Shown in pieces: positions 16,892 to 25,775 of a stretch of DNA of 38,156 nucleotides (position 1 is the first letter of the stretch; each line of letters starts with the position of its first letter). The notes under the pieces were generated by a model that saw only the letters and a program-made list of their open reading frames with translations, was not told where the DNA came from and searched no databases. The DNA is taken from the NCBI GenBank assembly GCA_022824005.1, contig JAJEBG010000042.1:1-38156 (forward strand), written 5' to 3'. The translations under genes were made by a program, and so were the position numbers. This stretch comes from Paracoccaceae bacterium. GTDB taxonomy: Bacteria > Pseudomonadota > Alphaproteobacteria > Rhodobacterales > Rhodobacteraceae.

Positions 16892-18373
16892 TTATGTAGC
16901 TGACGGGGAGGGCTGATAGGCCTCGGCTTGACGTTTCGACAAAGCCCTCCATGCCATTGATGTGGTCGCGTTAGGTTTAATGGCAGGGTTCTCGCCGCTC
17001 ATCGAGGCGGCGGCCTTGTTGAAGTCAGAGAACCAACCTAGCCCCACCGCCGCTGATATACCTGCACCCAAAGCGGAGGCTTCAAGACTACGGCTCACAT
17101 GCAACGGCAATCCGGCCGCATCGGCATACATTTGTGTCCATAACGGGCTGGCAGCCCCGCCTCCCACGGCGACAATTTTTCTCGGGTTGAGACCGCTCTG
17201 TCGCATTTTGTCGATGGTACGAACGCTTTCTGATGTGATGGCTTCTAGCATGGCGCGGTAAATGTGACCGCGGCCGTGTCGGGGCGCGAGGCCATGAATG
17301 CTGGCTTTGGCCGCGGGATCCCAATGCGGATCCATGCAGCCGCTCAGATAGGGGCATACAATCACGCCATCAGATCCCACGGGTAGTTCTGACGACTCCG
17401 ACTCCAAGGAGGCAAATATCTCTGGATCTTCTCGTCCGCCCGCAAACTTGTCGACAAACCAATCGATCAAGAATGTCCCAGCGCGTTGACACCCTTCAAG
17501 GAAATATCCCTCGCCGGTTGGGGAGGTCAGGGTCCGCCAATCAAGCCCAATCCGAGGTGACGGAGTCCACGCACCGGTGATCACGGCTGTGCCAAGATTG
17601 AGATAAACCACCCCCTCTCGCGCCGCATTTACACCTAACCCCGCGCATTGGCCATCACCGCCGGCGGCAAAAAGCGGTGTTTCGGCGCACAGACCGGTGG
17701 CCGTGGCGGCCTTTGAGGTCAAAGTTCCTATGGAAGTTCCAGGCGGCGCGAGGCGGGCAAATTGGTTGGGCGAAAGTCCGATGGTGGCGAGAATTTGATC
17801 GCTCCAGCATTTCGATGCAATGTCAAACACGCCAAACGGATCAGCACTTGTCCAACTGGCTGTATTGACTCCTGTCAATCGTCCACTGAGAAATCCATGC
17901 ACATCGAGAATCTGTGTCGCTTTATCAAGAATATGTGGCTGGTGACGCCTGAACCAACTAAGGCGATAAAGCACCGGTGTGATGTCAATGGGTTTGCCTG
18001 ACGTGGTATGAAGAATCTCTTCGCCAATTTTGCCTCTCAGATACGGCAACTCATCAATTGCCCGTTCATCAAGCCAGACGACGCTTGGTCGGATGGCGTG
18101 TCCATTATTATCAAGGAACGCGACTGTTTCACGTTGATTGGAAATGGCGAGTCCAACCACGCGAGCCGGATCAATCTGTTGAGTGATCTCCTTTAGAACG
18201 GTACAGGTGGCCGCCCACCAATCCTCTGACTCTTGCTCCACCCAACCCGGCTGCGGCATGTCCATTGAGATGGGACAGCGCCCCTCGGCTAGAGACTCGC
18301 CTTCGCGAGTCCAAGCGAACGCTTTGGTTGACTGCGTCGAACTATCGAGCCCGATGATCACATCCCGCTTCAT
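16892..18373 (-). CDS. FGGY-family pentulose/polyol kinase (xylulokinase-like)
   Basis: About 493 residues. The N-terminal loop is IIGLDSSTQSTKAFAW, followed by GLAISNQRETVAFLD, VVWLDERA, a central LFAAGGDGQCAGLGV, and the C-terminal ATP-site motif IVAVGGGAASPLW. These are FGGY kinase signatures, closest in feel to XylB-type enzymes that phosphorylate D-xylulose or related pentuloses. The exact sugar cannot be told from motifs. The start ATG 18373 overlaps the SorC regulator stop as ATGA, so regulator and kinase are co-translated. It precedes the importer 1 genes, consistent with kinase plus transporter in one operon. It is a different subfamily from the eryA kinase of the same operon, so two substrates or two steps are implied. 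Confidence 0.85.
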   Translation of the reverse strand: MKRDVIIGLDSSTQSTKAFAWTREGESLAEGRCPISMDMPQPGWVEQESEDWWAATCTVLKEITQQIDPARVVGLAISNQRETVAFLDNNGHAIRPSVVWLDERAIDELPYLRGKIGEEILHTTSGKPIDITPVLYRLSWFRRHQPHILDKATQILDVHGFLSGRLTGVNTASWTSADPFGVFDIASKCWSDQILATIGLSPNQFARLAPPGTSIGTLTSKAATATGLCAETPLFAAGGDGQCAGLGVNAAREGVVYLNLGTAVITGAWTPSPRIGLDWRTLTSPTGEGYFLEGCQRAGTFLIDWFVDKFAGGREDPEIFASLESESSELPVGSDGVIVCPYLSGCMDPHWDPAAKASIHGLAPRHGRGHIYRAMLEAITSESVRTIDKMRQSGLNPRKIVAVGGGAASPLWTQMYADAAGLPLHVSRSLEASALGAGISAAVGLGWFSDFNKAAASMSGENPAIKPNATTSMAWRALSKRQAEAYQPSPSAT

Positions 18374-19365
18374 TTTTGCCAATCCAACAAAAGGGCCGCT
18401 GTATCCGTGTCAGTGACCAGATGAGTGACATATCCGCCGGCAAGTGTCGCACGAATAGCGGCTATTTTTTCTTTTCCTCCCGCCACGCAAACCCGTTCGG
18501 GTATGGCAAGGAGATCATCAAGGGTCGGGCCGAGCTGACGACCTCTCAAAGGCCCGTCGATTTCGTTTCCGTTGCAATCAATAAAACGACCGATGAGTAC
18601 ACCGAGTGCCTGACCATCAATGTATTCGGGCAAGACGGCCTGAGTGAGTTCATCACTCTCGGCCAAGGTCGTCTCGGTGTTCAATTCGCCGACACTAAAG
18701 ATGACGAAGCCACAGTTGCGAATTCTCTCGAAATGGCGAACTAGAGTAGGCTCTTTGAGCATGGCATCGCGGAGTGCGACATTGGTGACGACGGCAGGGG
18801 CAAGAAAATTGAATCCGTGGGCACCAAGACGGGAGGCGATTCGGAGCGTACACGCCTCGGGTGATGTGGCCTCATCACCGATCGAAGAGCCAGAAATCTG
18901 CACCACATGGAGATCGGGACGGTGACGCCGAGGCATTTCTTCGCCCAATGCGGCCATGGTTCGCCCCGAGGCCACGCCGAGGACGGTCTCGTTAGCAATT
19001 CTTTTGTCGAGAAGATGTGCCGCGGCCCGCGCTAATCTCTCACGGATTTCCGGCGTGGCGGTCCCTTTAGGAACCGGAACAACATGGACTCCCTTGAGGG
19101 TAAATTTTTTCCGGATGGCACGTGCCGCATCGACCCCACCAAGCAAATCCGGTTCAAGTTCGATCTTGACGAGGCCGCGACGGCGTGCGGAAGCTAGAAG
19201 GTTAGCGGCGGTCGTGCGGGAGACGCCAAGTGTTTCTGCAGTCTCTGCTTGAGTGCGTCCGTCGCCATAATAGAGCCAGACGGCCTGAATCTCTTGATCG
19301 CTTCCCAGCTCGAAAGCCAATCCCAATCCCCCAATTTGCCGCTCCAAGTGGCGGCACCTAACCAC
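18370..19365 (-). CDS. SorC/DeoR-family sugar-responsive regulator (EryD-like)
   Basis: Up to 331 residues. An N-terminal winged HTH (GRTQAETAETLGVSRTTAANLLASARRRGLV) is followed by a SorC sugar-phosphate-binding domain (VLGVASGRTMAALGEEM, ISGSSIG, GHxG-type ligand segments such as GVLIGRF). These regulators are typically inactivated by a phosphorylated pathway intermediate; EryD of Brucella is the closest known functional analogue. It is first in the minus-strand operon and faces the AraM-like gene across about 80 bp, so it probably controls both directions. The start is uncertain: GTG 19365 gives an odd N-terminus, and a start near 19321 (TTG after GGGGGA) is possible. Confidence 0.82.
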   Translation of the reverse strand: MVRCRHLERQIGGLGLAFELGSDQEIQAVWLYYGDGRTQAETAETLGVSRTTAANLLASARRRGLVKIELEPDLLGGVDAARAIRKKFTLKGVHVVPVPKGTATPEIRERLARAAAHLLDKRIANETVLGVASGRTMAALGEEMPRRHRPDLHVVQISGSSIGDEATSPEACTLRIASRLGAHGFNFLAPAVVTNVALRDAMLKEPTLVRHFERIRNCGFVIFSVGELNTETTLAESDELTQAVLPEYIDGQALGVLIGRFIDCNGNEIDGPLRGRQLGPTLDDLLAIPERVCVAGGKEKIAAIRATLAGGYVTHLVTDTDTAALLLDWQK

Positions 19366-19403
19366 TCTCGGTCACAGAATCACCGAAAAATAATCGGCTT
19401 GGC

Positions 19404-19437
19404 TTGTCATTTGTCATAAGTTAATGTAATCTGTCAA
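19404..19437. promoter_or_regulatory. Divergent promoter/operator region between SorC regulator and AraM-like gene
   Basis: The 82-bp gap contains TGTCA three times (19405-19409, 19412-19416, 19432-19436). It also holds an imperfect palindrome, TTGTCA (19411-19416) with TGTCAA (19432-19437). On the minus strand TTGACA (19437-19432) is a consensus -35; on the plus strand TTGTCA (19404-19409) with TAATCT (19427-19432) at 17-bp spacing is a weak promoter. Overlapping face-to-face elements suit regulation by the adjacent SorC protein. Confidence 0.45.
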
Positions 19438-19447
19438 GAGAAGAATA

Positions 19448-20818
19448 ATGGACCGAAACTTGGCAGAATGTGTGATGGAACGGGGAGCCCCAATGTCTGG
19501 CAATTGGATGTCCCATATTGAAGATGTTTATTTGGGACTTTGGCTCAACCCTCAAACAGGAAAACGGTCGCCGCGTGCCGCTTGTGAAAAGATAGTGATT
19601 GCCAATTCGCTAGACGGGAGCGAGGCCAGCCTTGTTGATGAGATGGGGATGAAGGGCTCGCTAGCTGTTGTGGCCGACCCAGAGACTTGGGATGCGTTGG
19701 GAAGCCGCGTGGCGGCCGCCCTCATTTCCGCCGGAAAGACATATTCGGAAGTGATTCTTGACCGTCATCCGCATGCCTCTATGACAGAAGCCAACGCGCT
19801 GGCTCAACGATTAGATGACGTTGAATCCGTCATCGCCGTCGGCGCCGGGACAATAAACGACCTCGTAAAATATGTCACGGCCAAAGACCGGCGCCCCTAT
19901 TGCGTGTTTGGCACCGCGCCGTCAATGGACGGGTATGCCTCAACAACAGCCTCAATGAGTCTGGCTAGCGGTTTGAAAGTATCTAAACCGGGGCAGTCAC
20001 CGAAGGGCGTATTTCTTGATTTAGAGGTTCTATCGGCGGCACCGCAGCGCATGATATCGGCGGGATTTGGTGATACGCTTTGCGCCTCGGTGGCACGAAT
20101 TGACTGGTGGCTTTCTCATCGCCTGACGGGCAGTTTTTTTGATGATGCCCCTTACCTCATCACCGAACCAGATGCCGGTCAGTTGGAAAGCCGCGTCGCC
20201 GGGCTCGGCGAGAGGGACCACGAATCTGTGGGTTGGCTCACAAGGGCTTTAGTGCTCTCTGGCTTGGGAGTGGCCTTTACCGGTGTATCAAATCACGGCT
20301 CCATGGCCGAACACCAGATTTCTCACTATATTGATTGCTTCGCGCGTGAGCGGCATCCCGGAACACTGCATGGTCAACAGGTCGGCTTGGCCACACTGAC
20401 GATGGGCCGCATTCAACAATGGTTTTTAGAGCAAGAGTACCCGCCGGAAATTAAACCCACGCGCATTGATAGCGACGACATGGCCCGGCGCATGGGCCGT
20501 GAAGCTGCTAAAGAATGCGAAACTGCCTATCGCCAAAAGGCACTGGATGAAAAAGGCGCGGCCATGCTCAACGAACGGCTGCAGGATATATGGCCGGAGT
20601 TGCGCTCGGAATTGCGTGCTTGGGTTCAACCCGTGTCAAAAATGCAGCAGGAACTTGCGACCGCGGGCGGCGGAGTCACCGCTAAAGAACTCGGACTGCC
20701 AGTTGACTTTTACCGCGAGGCGGTGCGCCATGGACACGAAATGCGAAACCGATTCTCATTTATTGATCTGGCCTGTGATGCCGGACTTCTTGACGATTTT
20801 GCCGCGGCGGAACATTGA
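19448..20818 (+). CDS. sn-glycerol-1-phosphate dehydrogenase-like protein (AraM/EgsA family)
   Basis: A 456-residue metal-dependent dehydrogenase of the AraM/EgsA family. The nucleotide loop is AVGAGTINDLVKYV (about 130-143), then TAPSMDGYAS. Likely metal ligands are Asp209 (GFGD), His289 (AEHQISH) and His308 (TLHGQQVG). Bacillus AraM/EgsA reduces DHAP to sn-glycerol 1-phosphate; relatives in proteobacterial sugar operons may act as polyol-phosphate dehydrogenases. Here it heads an operon with a HAD phosphatase and an aldolase, suggesting catabolic oxidation of a polyol phosphate or a G1P/DHAP step. The ATG at 19448 follows AAGAGAAG. The C-terminal region after 380 is longer than I expect in archaeal homologues. 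Confidence 0.82.
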   Translation: MDRNLAECVMERGAPMSGNWMSHIEDVYLGLWLNPQTGKRSPRAACEKIVIANSLDGSEASLVDEMGMKGSLAVVADPETWDALGSRVAAALISAGKTYSEVILDRHPHASMTEANALAQRLDDVESVIAVGAGTINDLVKYVTAKDRRPYCVFGTAPSMDGYASTTASMSLASGLKVSKPGQSPKGVFLDLEVLSAAPQRMISAGFGDTLCASVARIDWWLSHRLTGSFFDDAPYLITEPDAGQLESRVAGLGERDHESVGWLTRALVLSGLGVAFTGVSNHGSMAEHQISHYIDCFARERHPGTLHGQQVGLATLTMGRIQQWFLEQEYPPEIKPTRIDSDDMARRMGREAAKECETAYRQKALDEKGAAMLNERLQDIWPELRSELRAWVQPVSKMQQELATAGGGVTAKELGLPVDFYREAVRHGHEMRNRFSFIDLACDAGLLDDFAAAEH

Positions 20819-20820
20819 CG

Positions 20821-21642
20821 ATGCGTCCGCTTTCCGAAATGCCGATGGCCATCGCCTCGCAGATCCGCGTGGTCTTCGCCGATATTGATGACACGTTGAC
20901 CACCAACGGACGGCTTCCTGCCTCCGCTTATTCGGCTCTTGAGACTCTTAAGGATATCGGGATCAGGGTGGTGCCGGTCACCGGCCGGCCGGCCGGCTGG
21001 TGCGATATGATCGCCCGTTTCTGGCCCGTCGATGGATGCGTGGGTGAGAATGGCGCGATGTATTTCTCCTACGACACAAATTCGAAAACCATGAGACGTG
21101 TCTATGCGGCCAGCGTTGAGGAGCGAGAGCAGCATCGTACCAAGTTGCAATTGATAGCCGACAAAATATTGCAGGAAATACCAAACTGTGCTGTCTCGGC
21201 AGACCAAGATTATCGTGAGGTCGACTTGGCGATTGATTTTTGTGAAGATGTGCCCCCACTTCCTTCGACTGAGATTTTACGCATCAAGACGATATTTGAA
21301 AATGCTGGCGCGACGGCCAAAATCTCATCCATTCATGTCAATGGATGGTTTGGCCACCACGACAAACTATCCATGACGCGCCGCTTTGCCCATGAAGTGC
21401 TCGGAATCGACATTGATCAAGAACGTCACCGCGCGATCTTTTGTGGCGATAGCCCCAACGATGAACCGATGTTTTCACATTTTCCCCATGCTTGCGGTGT
21501 GGCAAATGTTATGGACTTCAAAGGGCAATTGAAAGCCGAACCTAGTTGGGTTTGTCACAACAGGGGCGGAGAGGGTTTTGCCGAACTCGCCACTTTTTTG
21601 GTGGCCGCCCACAATCAAATTGAAATGAGGTTATCCGTATGA
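20821..21642 (+). CDS. HAD superfamily (IIB, Cof-like) phosphatase
   Basis: About 273 residues. HAD motif I is FADIDDTLT (nucleophile Asp21, general acid Asp23), motif II is the Thr in VVPVTGRPAGW, and motif IV is FCGDSPNDEPMF. A C2B-type cap lies between motifs II and III, as in sugar- or mannosyl-3-phosphoglycerate phosphatases. It should dephosphorylate a sugar or polyol phosphate in the cytoplasm. I chose ATG 20821 over the TTG at 20815. Its stop overlaps the aldolase start as ATGA. Finding a phosphatase between a polyol-phosphate dehydrogenase and an aldolase is unusual for a purely catabolic operon. Confidence 0.8.
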   Translation: MRPLSEMPMAIASQIRVVFADIDDTLTTNGRLPASAYSALETLKDIGIRVVPVTGRPAGWCDMIARFWPVDGCVGENGAMYFSYDTNSKTMRRVYAASVEEREQHRTKLQLIADKILQEIPNCAVSADQDYREVDLAIDFCEDVPPLPSTEILRIKTIFENAGATAKISSIHVNGWFGHHDKLSMTRRFAHEVLGIDIDQERHRAIFCGDSPNDEPMFSHFPHACGVANVMDFKGQLKAEPSWVCHNRGGEGFAELATFLVAAHNQIEMRLSV

Positions 21643-22340
21643 AGAAGGTCGAGAAAAACTTGCGTGAGGAAATCGTCAACAATTGTCGTAAAATGAACGC
21701 GTTGGGCATCAACCAAGGGACTTCCGGTAATATTTCTGTTCGATTCGAGGGGCGGATGCTGATCTCGCCTTCCGCCGTTCCTTACGATGAGATGACAGCT
21801 GACAGCATCGCGTCAATGCCGCTTGATGACGAGTCTGGAAATTGGGACGGTCCCATGGCCCCTTCAACAGAATGGCGTTTTCACCACAAACTGCTGCGTC
21901 ACCGCAAGGAAGCCGAAGCCGTGGTTCACGCCCATCCCACCTACTGCACGACCTTGGCGATTGCCCGAAAGCCCATTCCCGCCTGCCATTACATGGTCGC
22001 GGCTTTCGGTGGAAATGACGTCAAATGTTCAAACTACGCAAAATATGGCACCGAGGAGTTGTCTCAACATGCGTTAGAGGCGATGCAGAAACGCATGGCC
22101 TGTTTGCTGGCCAATCATGGGATGATTGTGATCGGCGAGAGTCTGGCTAAAGCCATGTGGCGAGCCGTTGAATTGGAAACAATTGCTCGGCAATACTATC
22201 TCAGCCTCTTGATTGGGGGCCCGGTTTTGCTAAACGACGCTCAAATCGAAGAGACAATCCAAGGCTTCGCGACATATGGCGCTCAAAGCGGTGGCAATAA
22301 ACGCCGGCCACCCACGCGTCGGAAAAAGACGACAGGATGA
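21639..22340 (+). CDS. Class II aldolase (fuculose-phosphate / 5-deoxyribulose-1-phosphate aldolase type)
   Basis: A 233-residue class II aldolase/adducin-fold protein. It shows GTSGNIS (27-33), LISPSAVPYDEM, catalytic Glu78 in PSTEW, zinc ligands His97 and His99 (HAHP) and His160 (ANHGMI). The NALGINQGTSGNISVR stretch is very like the alphaproteobacterial Ald2/FucA-type enzymes that cleave 5-deoxyribulose 1-phosphate or 5-methylthioribulose 1-phosphate into DHAP and an aldehyde. Fuculose- or rhamnulose-type substrates remain possible. It overlaps the HAD gene by 4 nt and ends in a basic tail (RRPPTRRKK). Together with mtnK-mtnA 13 kb away it could complete a DHAP shunt. Confidence 0.85.
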   Translation: MKKVEKNLREEIVNNCRKMNALGINQGTSGNISVRFEGRMLISPSAVPYDEMTADSIASMPLDDESGNWDGPMAPSTEWRFHHKLLRHRKEAEAVVHAHPTYCTTLAIARKPIPACHYMVAAFGGNDVKCSNYAKYGTEELSQHALEAMQKRMACLLANHGMIVIGESLAKAMWRAVELETIARQYYLSLLIGGPVLLNDAQIEETIQGFATYGAQSGGNKRRPPTRRKKTTG

Positions 22341-22383
22341 TCGCCCCACCACATAAGTGGCATCCGTTAGGTTGTTTGAAACC

Positions 22384-23277
22384 ATGACGGCAAGGGCAAA
22401 TCGACTAAGGTGGCTGGTGTCCGGTGAAAGTGCTTTTCCATGGCTGGCCCCTCTGATCGCTATGCTGGTCGTCTTCACCATTTACCCTCTCGTTTATAAT
22501 GTCTGGTTGAGCTTTCATGAATACGCGCCCTTTAAGCGGCGAGTTGAACCGGTTGGATTGGACAATTGGAGTGCGCTTCTCTCCGACGACCGGTTTTGGG
22601 ACTCGATCTCGGTCACTTTTACTTACTTTAGTGCCATGCTCATCGTTCAAGTGGTGCTTGGTATGGCCATCGCTTTACTTCTTGATAGCGAACAAAGAGG
22701 ATTTGGGCTTCTGCGGGCGCTCCTGACCCTCACGCTGGTCATCCCCCCAGCGATCACTGGAATGATGTTTTTGCTGATTGAAGATCCAGAGTTTGGTGTG
22801 CTGACATGGATTCTTGAACGTGTGGGTATTCTTGATGGCACCAACCCCATCCTAGCCACCGGATCGACGGCACTACTAGGTGTCATGCTGGCCGATGTGT
22901 GGCAATGGACACCCTTTATGGTGCTGATTTTTATGGCCGGCTTGCGATCTCTACCCTCTGAGCCTTACGAAGCGGCGATGCTTGATGGTGCCACGAGCTG
23001 GCAAACTTTTCGCCGCATCACGCTACCTTTGATGGGCAAAGTGATTGCCGTGGCCGTTCTGATCCGTGGGATCGATCTGTTCCGTATCTTTGATTACATG
23101 TTCGTGATGACGTCCGGTGGGCCGGGCACATCGACTTATACATTGAGCCTCTATGCATGGCAACAAACCTTCAGTTTCATCAAATGGGGATATGGTGCAA
23201 CCATCTCTCTGGTGAGTCTGATTCTTATATTGATCATTGCCAATCTCTTCATCTTGGTCTCAAAGGTGCGCTGGTGA
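22384..23277 (+). CDS. Carbohydrate ABC importer permease (MalF/UgpA type), importer 2
   Basis: About 297 residues with about six transmembrane segments (first WLAPLIAMLVVFTIYPLVYNVWLSF). The EAA loop contains EAAMLDGATSWQTFRRITLPL, followed by MTSGGPGTST. It forms the importer 2 channel with the next gene. The start is ambiguous: ATG 22384 lies at the family-typical position, but a GTG at 22357 would add nine residues; neither has a strong ribosome-binding site. It follows the aldolase by about 43 bp in the same operon. Confidence 0.88.
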   Translation: MTARANRLRWLVSGESAFPWLAPLIAMLVVFTIYPLVYNVWLSFHEYAPFKRRVEPVGLDNWSALLSDDRFWDSISVTFTYFSAMLIVQVVLGMAIALLLDSEQRGFGLLRALLTLTLVIPPAITGMMFLLIEDPEFGVLTWILERVGILDGTNPILATGSTALLGVMLADVWQWTPFMVLIFMAGLRSLPSEPYEAAMLDGATSWQTFRRITLPLMGKVIAVAVLIRGIDLFRIFDYMFVMTSGGPGTSTYTLSLYAWQQTFSFIKWGYGATISLVSLILILIIANLFILVSKVRW

Positions 23278-24152
23278 TATTCGAATCCCATTCAAGACGC
23301 ATGATGCGGATGCTGGTGGCGTACATGGTCGTCGCGCTCTTTATGTTCCCACTCTATTATTGGGGCACAACAGCCTTCAAGAATGCCAAAGAGATTTTCA
23401 ACACGCCTCCCAATGTATGGACTTTTAGCCCAACGGTACGGAATTTTGAGGAAGTTTTTGGGATATCGCTTGGCTTTTTCCGACAACAGGAAGTTCTTCC
23501 CGGCGGTGGAAATTTCTATATGGCTCCGAGACTTTGGGACACAATCGTTGTGGCTCTTGGCTCGACCGTTCTGTCAATTATCGTCGCCACACTGGCCGCG
23601 TACGGGTTGAGCCGTATGAATTTTCGCGGCCGTCATGCTTTTGTCGGATGGGTTCTCTCAACGCGGATGATGCCACCAGTCGCGGTGGCGATTCCGATGT
23701 TTTTCATCTACAAAAATGTGGGTTTGATGGACAGTTATTTGGGCATCATCCTCATCCATGCCGTAATGAATCTGCCTCTGGCCGTACTGCTGCTGAAGAG
23801 CTTTTTCGATGACATTCCGAAAGACATCGACGAATGCGCCTTGATTGATGGGGCCACGCGATGGACAATTTTCCGACGCATTGTGCTGCCCATGGCCAAG
23901 GGCGGTGTGGCCGCCACAGCCGTGCTTTGCTTTATCTTTTCTTGGACGGAGTTCATATTTGTCCTCACACTGACCCAAACTGGCTTGAAAACGGTGCCGG
24001 TGGTCTCGTCCAGTTTTGTCACATCCACCGGAACCGCTTGGGGAAACATGGCTGCACTCGGTGTTGCCGCTACCGCCCCGGCCTTCCTGTTCATCCTGCT
24101 TGTCCAGAAACAACTGGTTCGCGGGCTGACCCTCGGTTCGCTAAAGGAGTAG
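23274..24152 (+). CDS. Carbohydrate ABC importer permease (MalG type), importer 2
   Basis: About 292 residues with six hydrophobic segments. The EAA loop is ECALIDGATRWTIFRRIVLPM and the C-terminus is the MalG-like VRGLTLGSLKE. The start is GTG 23274, overlapping the upstream permease stop as GTGA; the frame is open further upstream, but that part is a shadow of the preceding gene. Relative to importer 1's permease it has an extra periplasmic insert (SLGFFRQQEVLPGGGNFYM region, about 70-90). Confidence 0.88.
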   Translation: MIFESHSRRMMRMLVAYMVVALFMFPLYYWGTTAFKNAKEIFNTPPNVWTFSPTVRNFEEVFGISLGFFRQQEVLPGGGNFYMAPRLWDTIVVALGSTVLSIIVATLAAYGLSRMNFRGRHAFVGWVLSTRMMPPVAVAIPMFFIYKNVGLMDSYLGIILIHAVMNLPLAVLLLKSFFDDIPKDIDECALIDGATRWTIFRRIVLPMAKGGVAATAVLCFIFSWTEFIFVLTLTQTGLKTVPVVSSSFVTSTGTAWGNMAALGVAATAPAFLFILLVQKQLVRGLTLGSLKE

Positions 24153-24197
24153 CAAGCCGGGATAACGTGAAATCGCAATTGGAAATAGGAGAAAACA

Positions 24198-25697
24198 ATG
24201 CGAGATTCTGACAGAAAACGCTATCTGGCAAAGGTAGTTGACGATTACGTACGGCGCCGCATCAGCCGCCGTCGTTTTCTTAGTACTTCGGCCCAGCTTG
24301 GTCTGGGGGCCGCGGCATTGGGCAGCGGAATGGGAAGACCCTTTTGGGGCTATTCACCCGCCCATGCCGATGACATGCTTCAGCCGTCCAAGGATGTTTT
24401 GGACTGGGTGGCTGATGTCTCTAAACCCTTCCGTGGGACGACACTGAAACTCGCCACCGAATCCACGCCGCCTTCGAACGCGATTAACTCGCAACTCAAG
24501 CCATATTTCGAAGAGGCTTCGGGGATGAAAATCGAGATCGAGGTGTTGCCTCTAGAGCAAGTTCTGCAGAAACTGACACTCGATATCGCCAGTCAACTGG
24601 GGACTTACGATCTTTACTATATCGACCAGAGTTGGGCCGCTTTTACCAGCAGAGATGTGTTTGACCCGCGTGAACAATTAGCGGATAAGCCTGATCTTGC
24701 CATGCCGGAATGGCGCGTCGAAGATTTCCTGCCAGCACTTGTCGACGGAATTGCCCGTTATGAGGATCGGCTGGTTGGTGTGCCTTACGATATCCCGATT
24801 TTCATCATGATGTATCGCAAGGACATCTGGGAGGATATGGGTTTTGAAGCCCCGACGACGCTTGAGCAGTATTATGAGCAAGCCAAAGCCATCACAGATG
24901 AAATGGGCCCCGATATGTATGGGGCGACCGGTCAGATGAAATCGGGCCACTATTCGCTCGAATGTGACTGGACGGCTTGGCTATGGGGCCATGGTGGTTC
25001 CATCTTCAATAGCGACGGTAAATTCTCTGGCAACGACGAGCGCGGTATTGAAGCCATGGAATATTGGACTCGCCTCTACCAGACCATGCCCCCGGGTGTC
25101 ACCGGATGGACGTGGGATGGGCAGGGTCAATCGATTGCCCAAGGTGTGGCTGCCTCAATGATGAGTTGGGGTGAGTTCTTCCCTTATTTTGATGATCCGT
25201 CGGCGACCAAAGTGTCGGGACTCATGGAAGCTGTGCGTTGCCCGGCACCGAAGCGCCCGCTTCGCACCGTCAGTGATACTGGCTATGGTGAAATCCCGGG
25301 TGTGGGTCACCAAGGTGGATCGTCGCTTGCTGTGTCACGAAACTCGAAGAACCCTGATCCGGCGTGGATCTTCATGCAATGGGCGACCTGCCATGACACA
25401 CAAGTGCTTATCACCGCCCTTGGCGGCGGCACTGGCCCGACCCGTACATCGGTTTATGATGATCCACGGATCATCGCCAATAACCGTGTCGGACCGGGCA
25501 CAACCCGTCATCTCGGTGTGGTACGTGAGACCATTGCCAATGATATGGGATCCGAACCTGATCTACCGGAATGGGCGGAATTGTCCAACGACACGATCCC
25601 GGTTCGTCTTGGCAAATACTTTGCCGGCGATTATGGATCAGCCAAGGAGGCCATGGACGATATCGCTCAAGCGGCGGATAAAGTTGTCAGCGGCTGA
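24198..25697 (+). CDS. Carbohydrate ABC importer solute-binding protein with Tat signal, importer 2
   Basis: A 499-residue family 1 binding protein. The N-terminus ISRRRFLSTSAQLGLGAAALG is a good twin-arginine signal (S-R-R-x-F-L), ending near AHADD. The mature part shows VGVPYDIPIFIMMYRKDIWEDMGF and WAAFTSRDVFDP, typical of sugar/polyol binding proteins. A GGAG ribosome-binding site lies 8 nt before ATG 24198. It delivers a carbohydrate to the two upstream permeases; the ligand cannot be inferred. A perfect hairpin follows directly. Confidence 0.9.
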   Translation: MRDSDRKRYLAKVVDDYVRRRISRRRFLSTSAQLGLGAAALGSGMGRPFWGYSPAHADDMLQPSKDVLDWVADVSKPFRGTTLKLATESTPPSNAINSQLKPYFEEASGMKIEIEVLPLEQVLQKLTLDIASQLGTYDLYYIDQSWAAFTSRDVFDPREQLADKPDLAMPEWRVEDFLPALVDGIARYEDRLVGVPYDIPIFIMMYRKDIWEDMGFEAPTTLEQYYEQAKAITDEMGPDMYGATGQMKSGHYSLECDWTAWLWGHGGSIFNSDGKFSGNDERGIEAMEYWTRLYQTMPPGVTGWTWDGQGQSIAQGVAASMMSWGEFFPYFDDPSATKVSGLMEAVRCPAPKRPLRTVSDTGYGEIPGVGHQGGSSLAVSRNSKNPDPAWIFMQWATCHDTQVLITALGGGTGPTRTSVYDDPRIIANNRVGPGTTRHLGVVRETIANDMGSEPDLPEWAELSNDTIPVRLGKYFAGDYGSAKEAMDDIAQAADKVVSG

Positions 25698-25716
25698 ACG
25701 CGTTTAGATGGCCGGT

Positions 25717-25740
25717 GAGGCGCGCCTTATGGCGCGCCTC
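25717..25740 (+). promoter_or_regulatory. Intra-operon hairpin after binding-protein gene, importer 2
   Basis: Perfect 10-bp GC-rich stem, GAGGCGCGCC (25717-25726) with GGCGCGCCTC (25731-25740), tetraloop TTAT. It begins 19 bp after the binding-protein stop and has no U-tract. It resembles mRNA-stabilising or partial-attenuation hairpins after highly expressed binding-protein genes. Confidence 0.75.
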
Positions 25741-25775
25741 CCATTGAATGAACAAAGACAAACTCGGAGTCAAAT

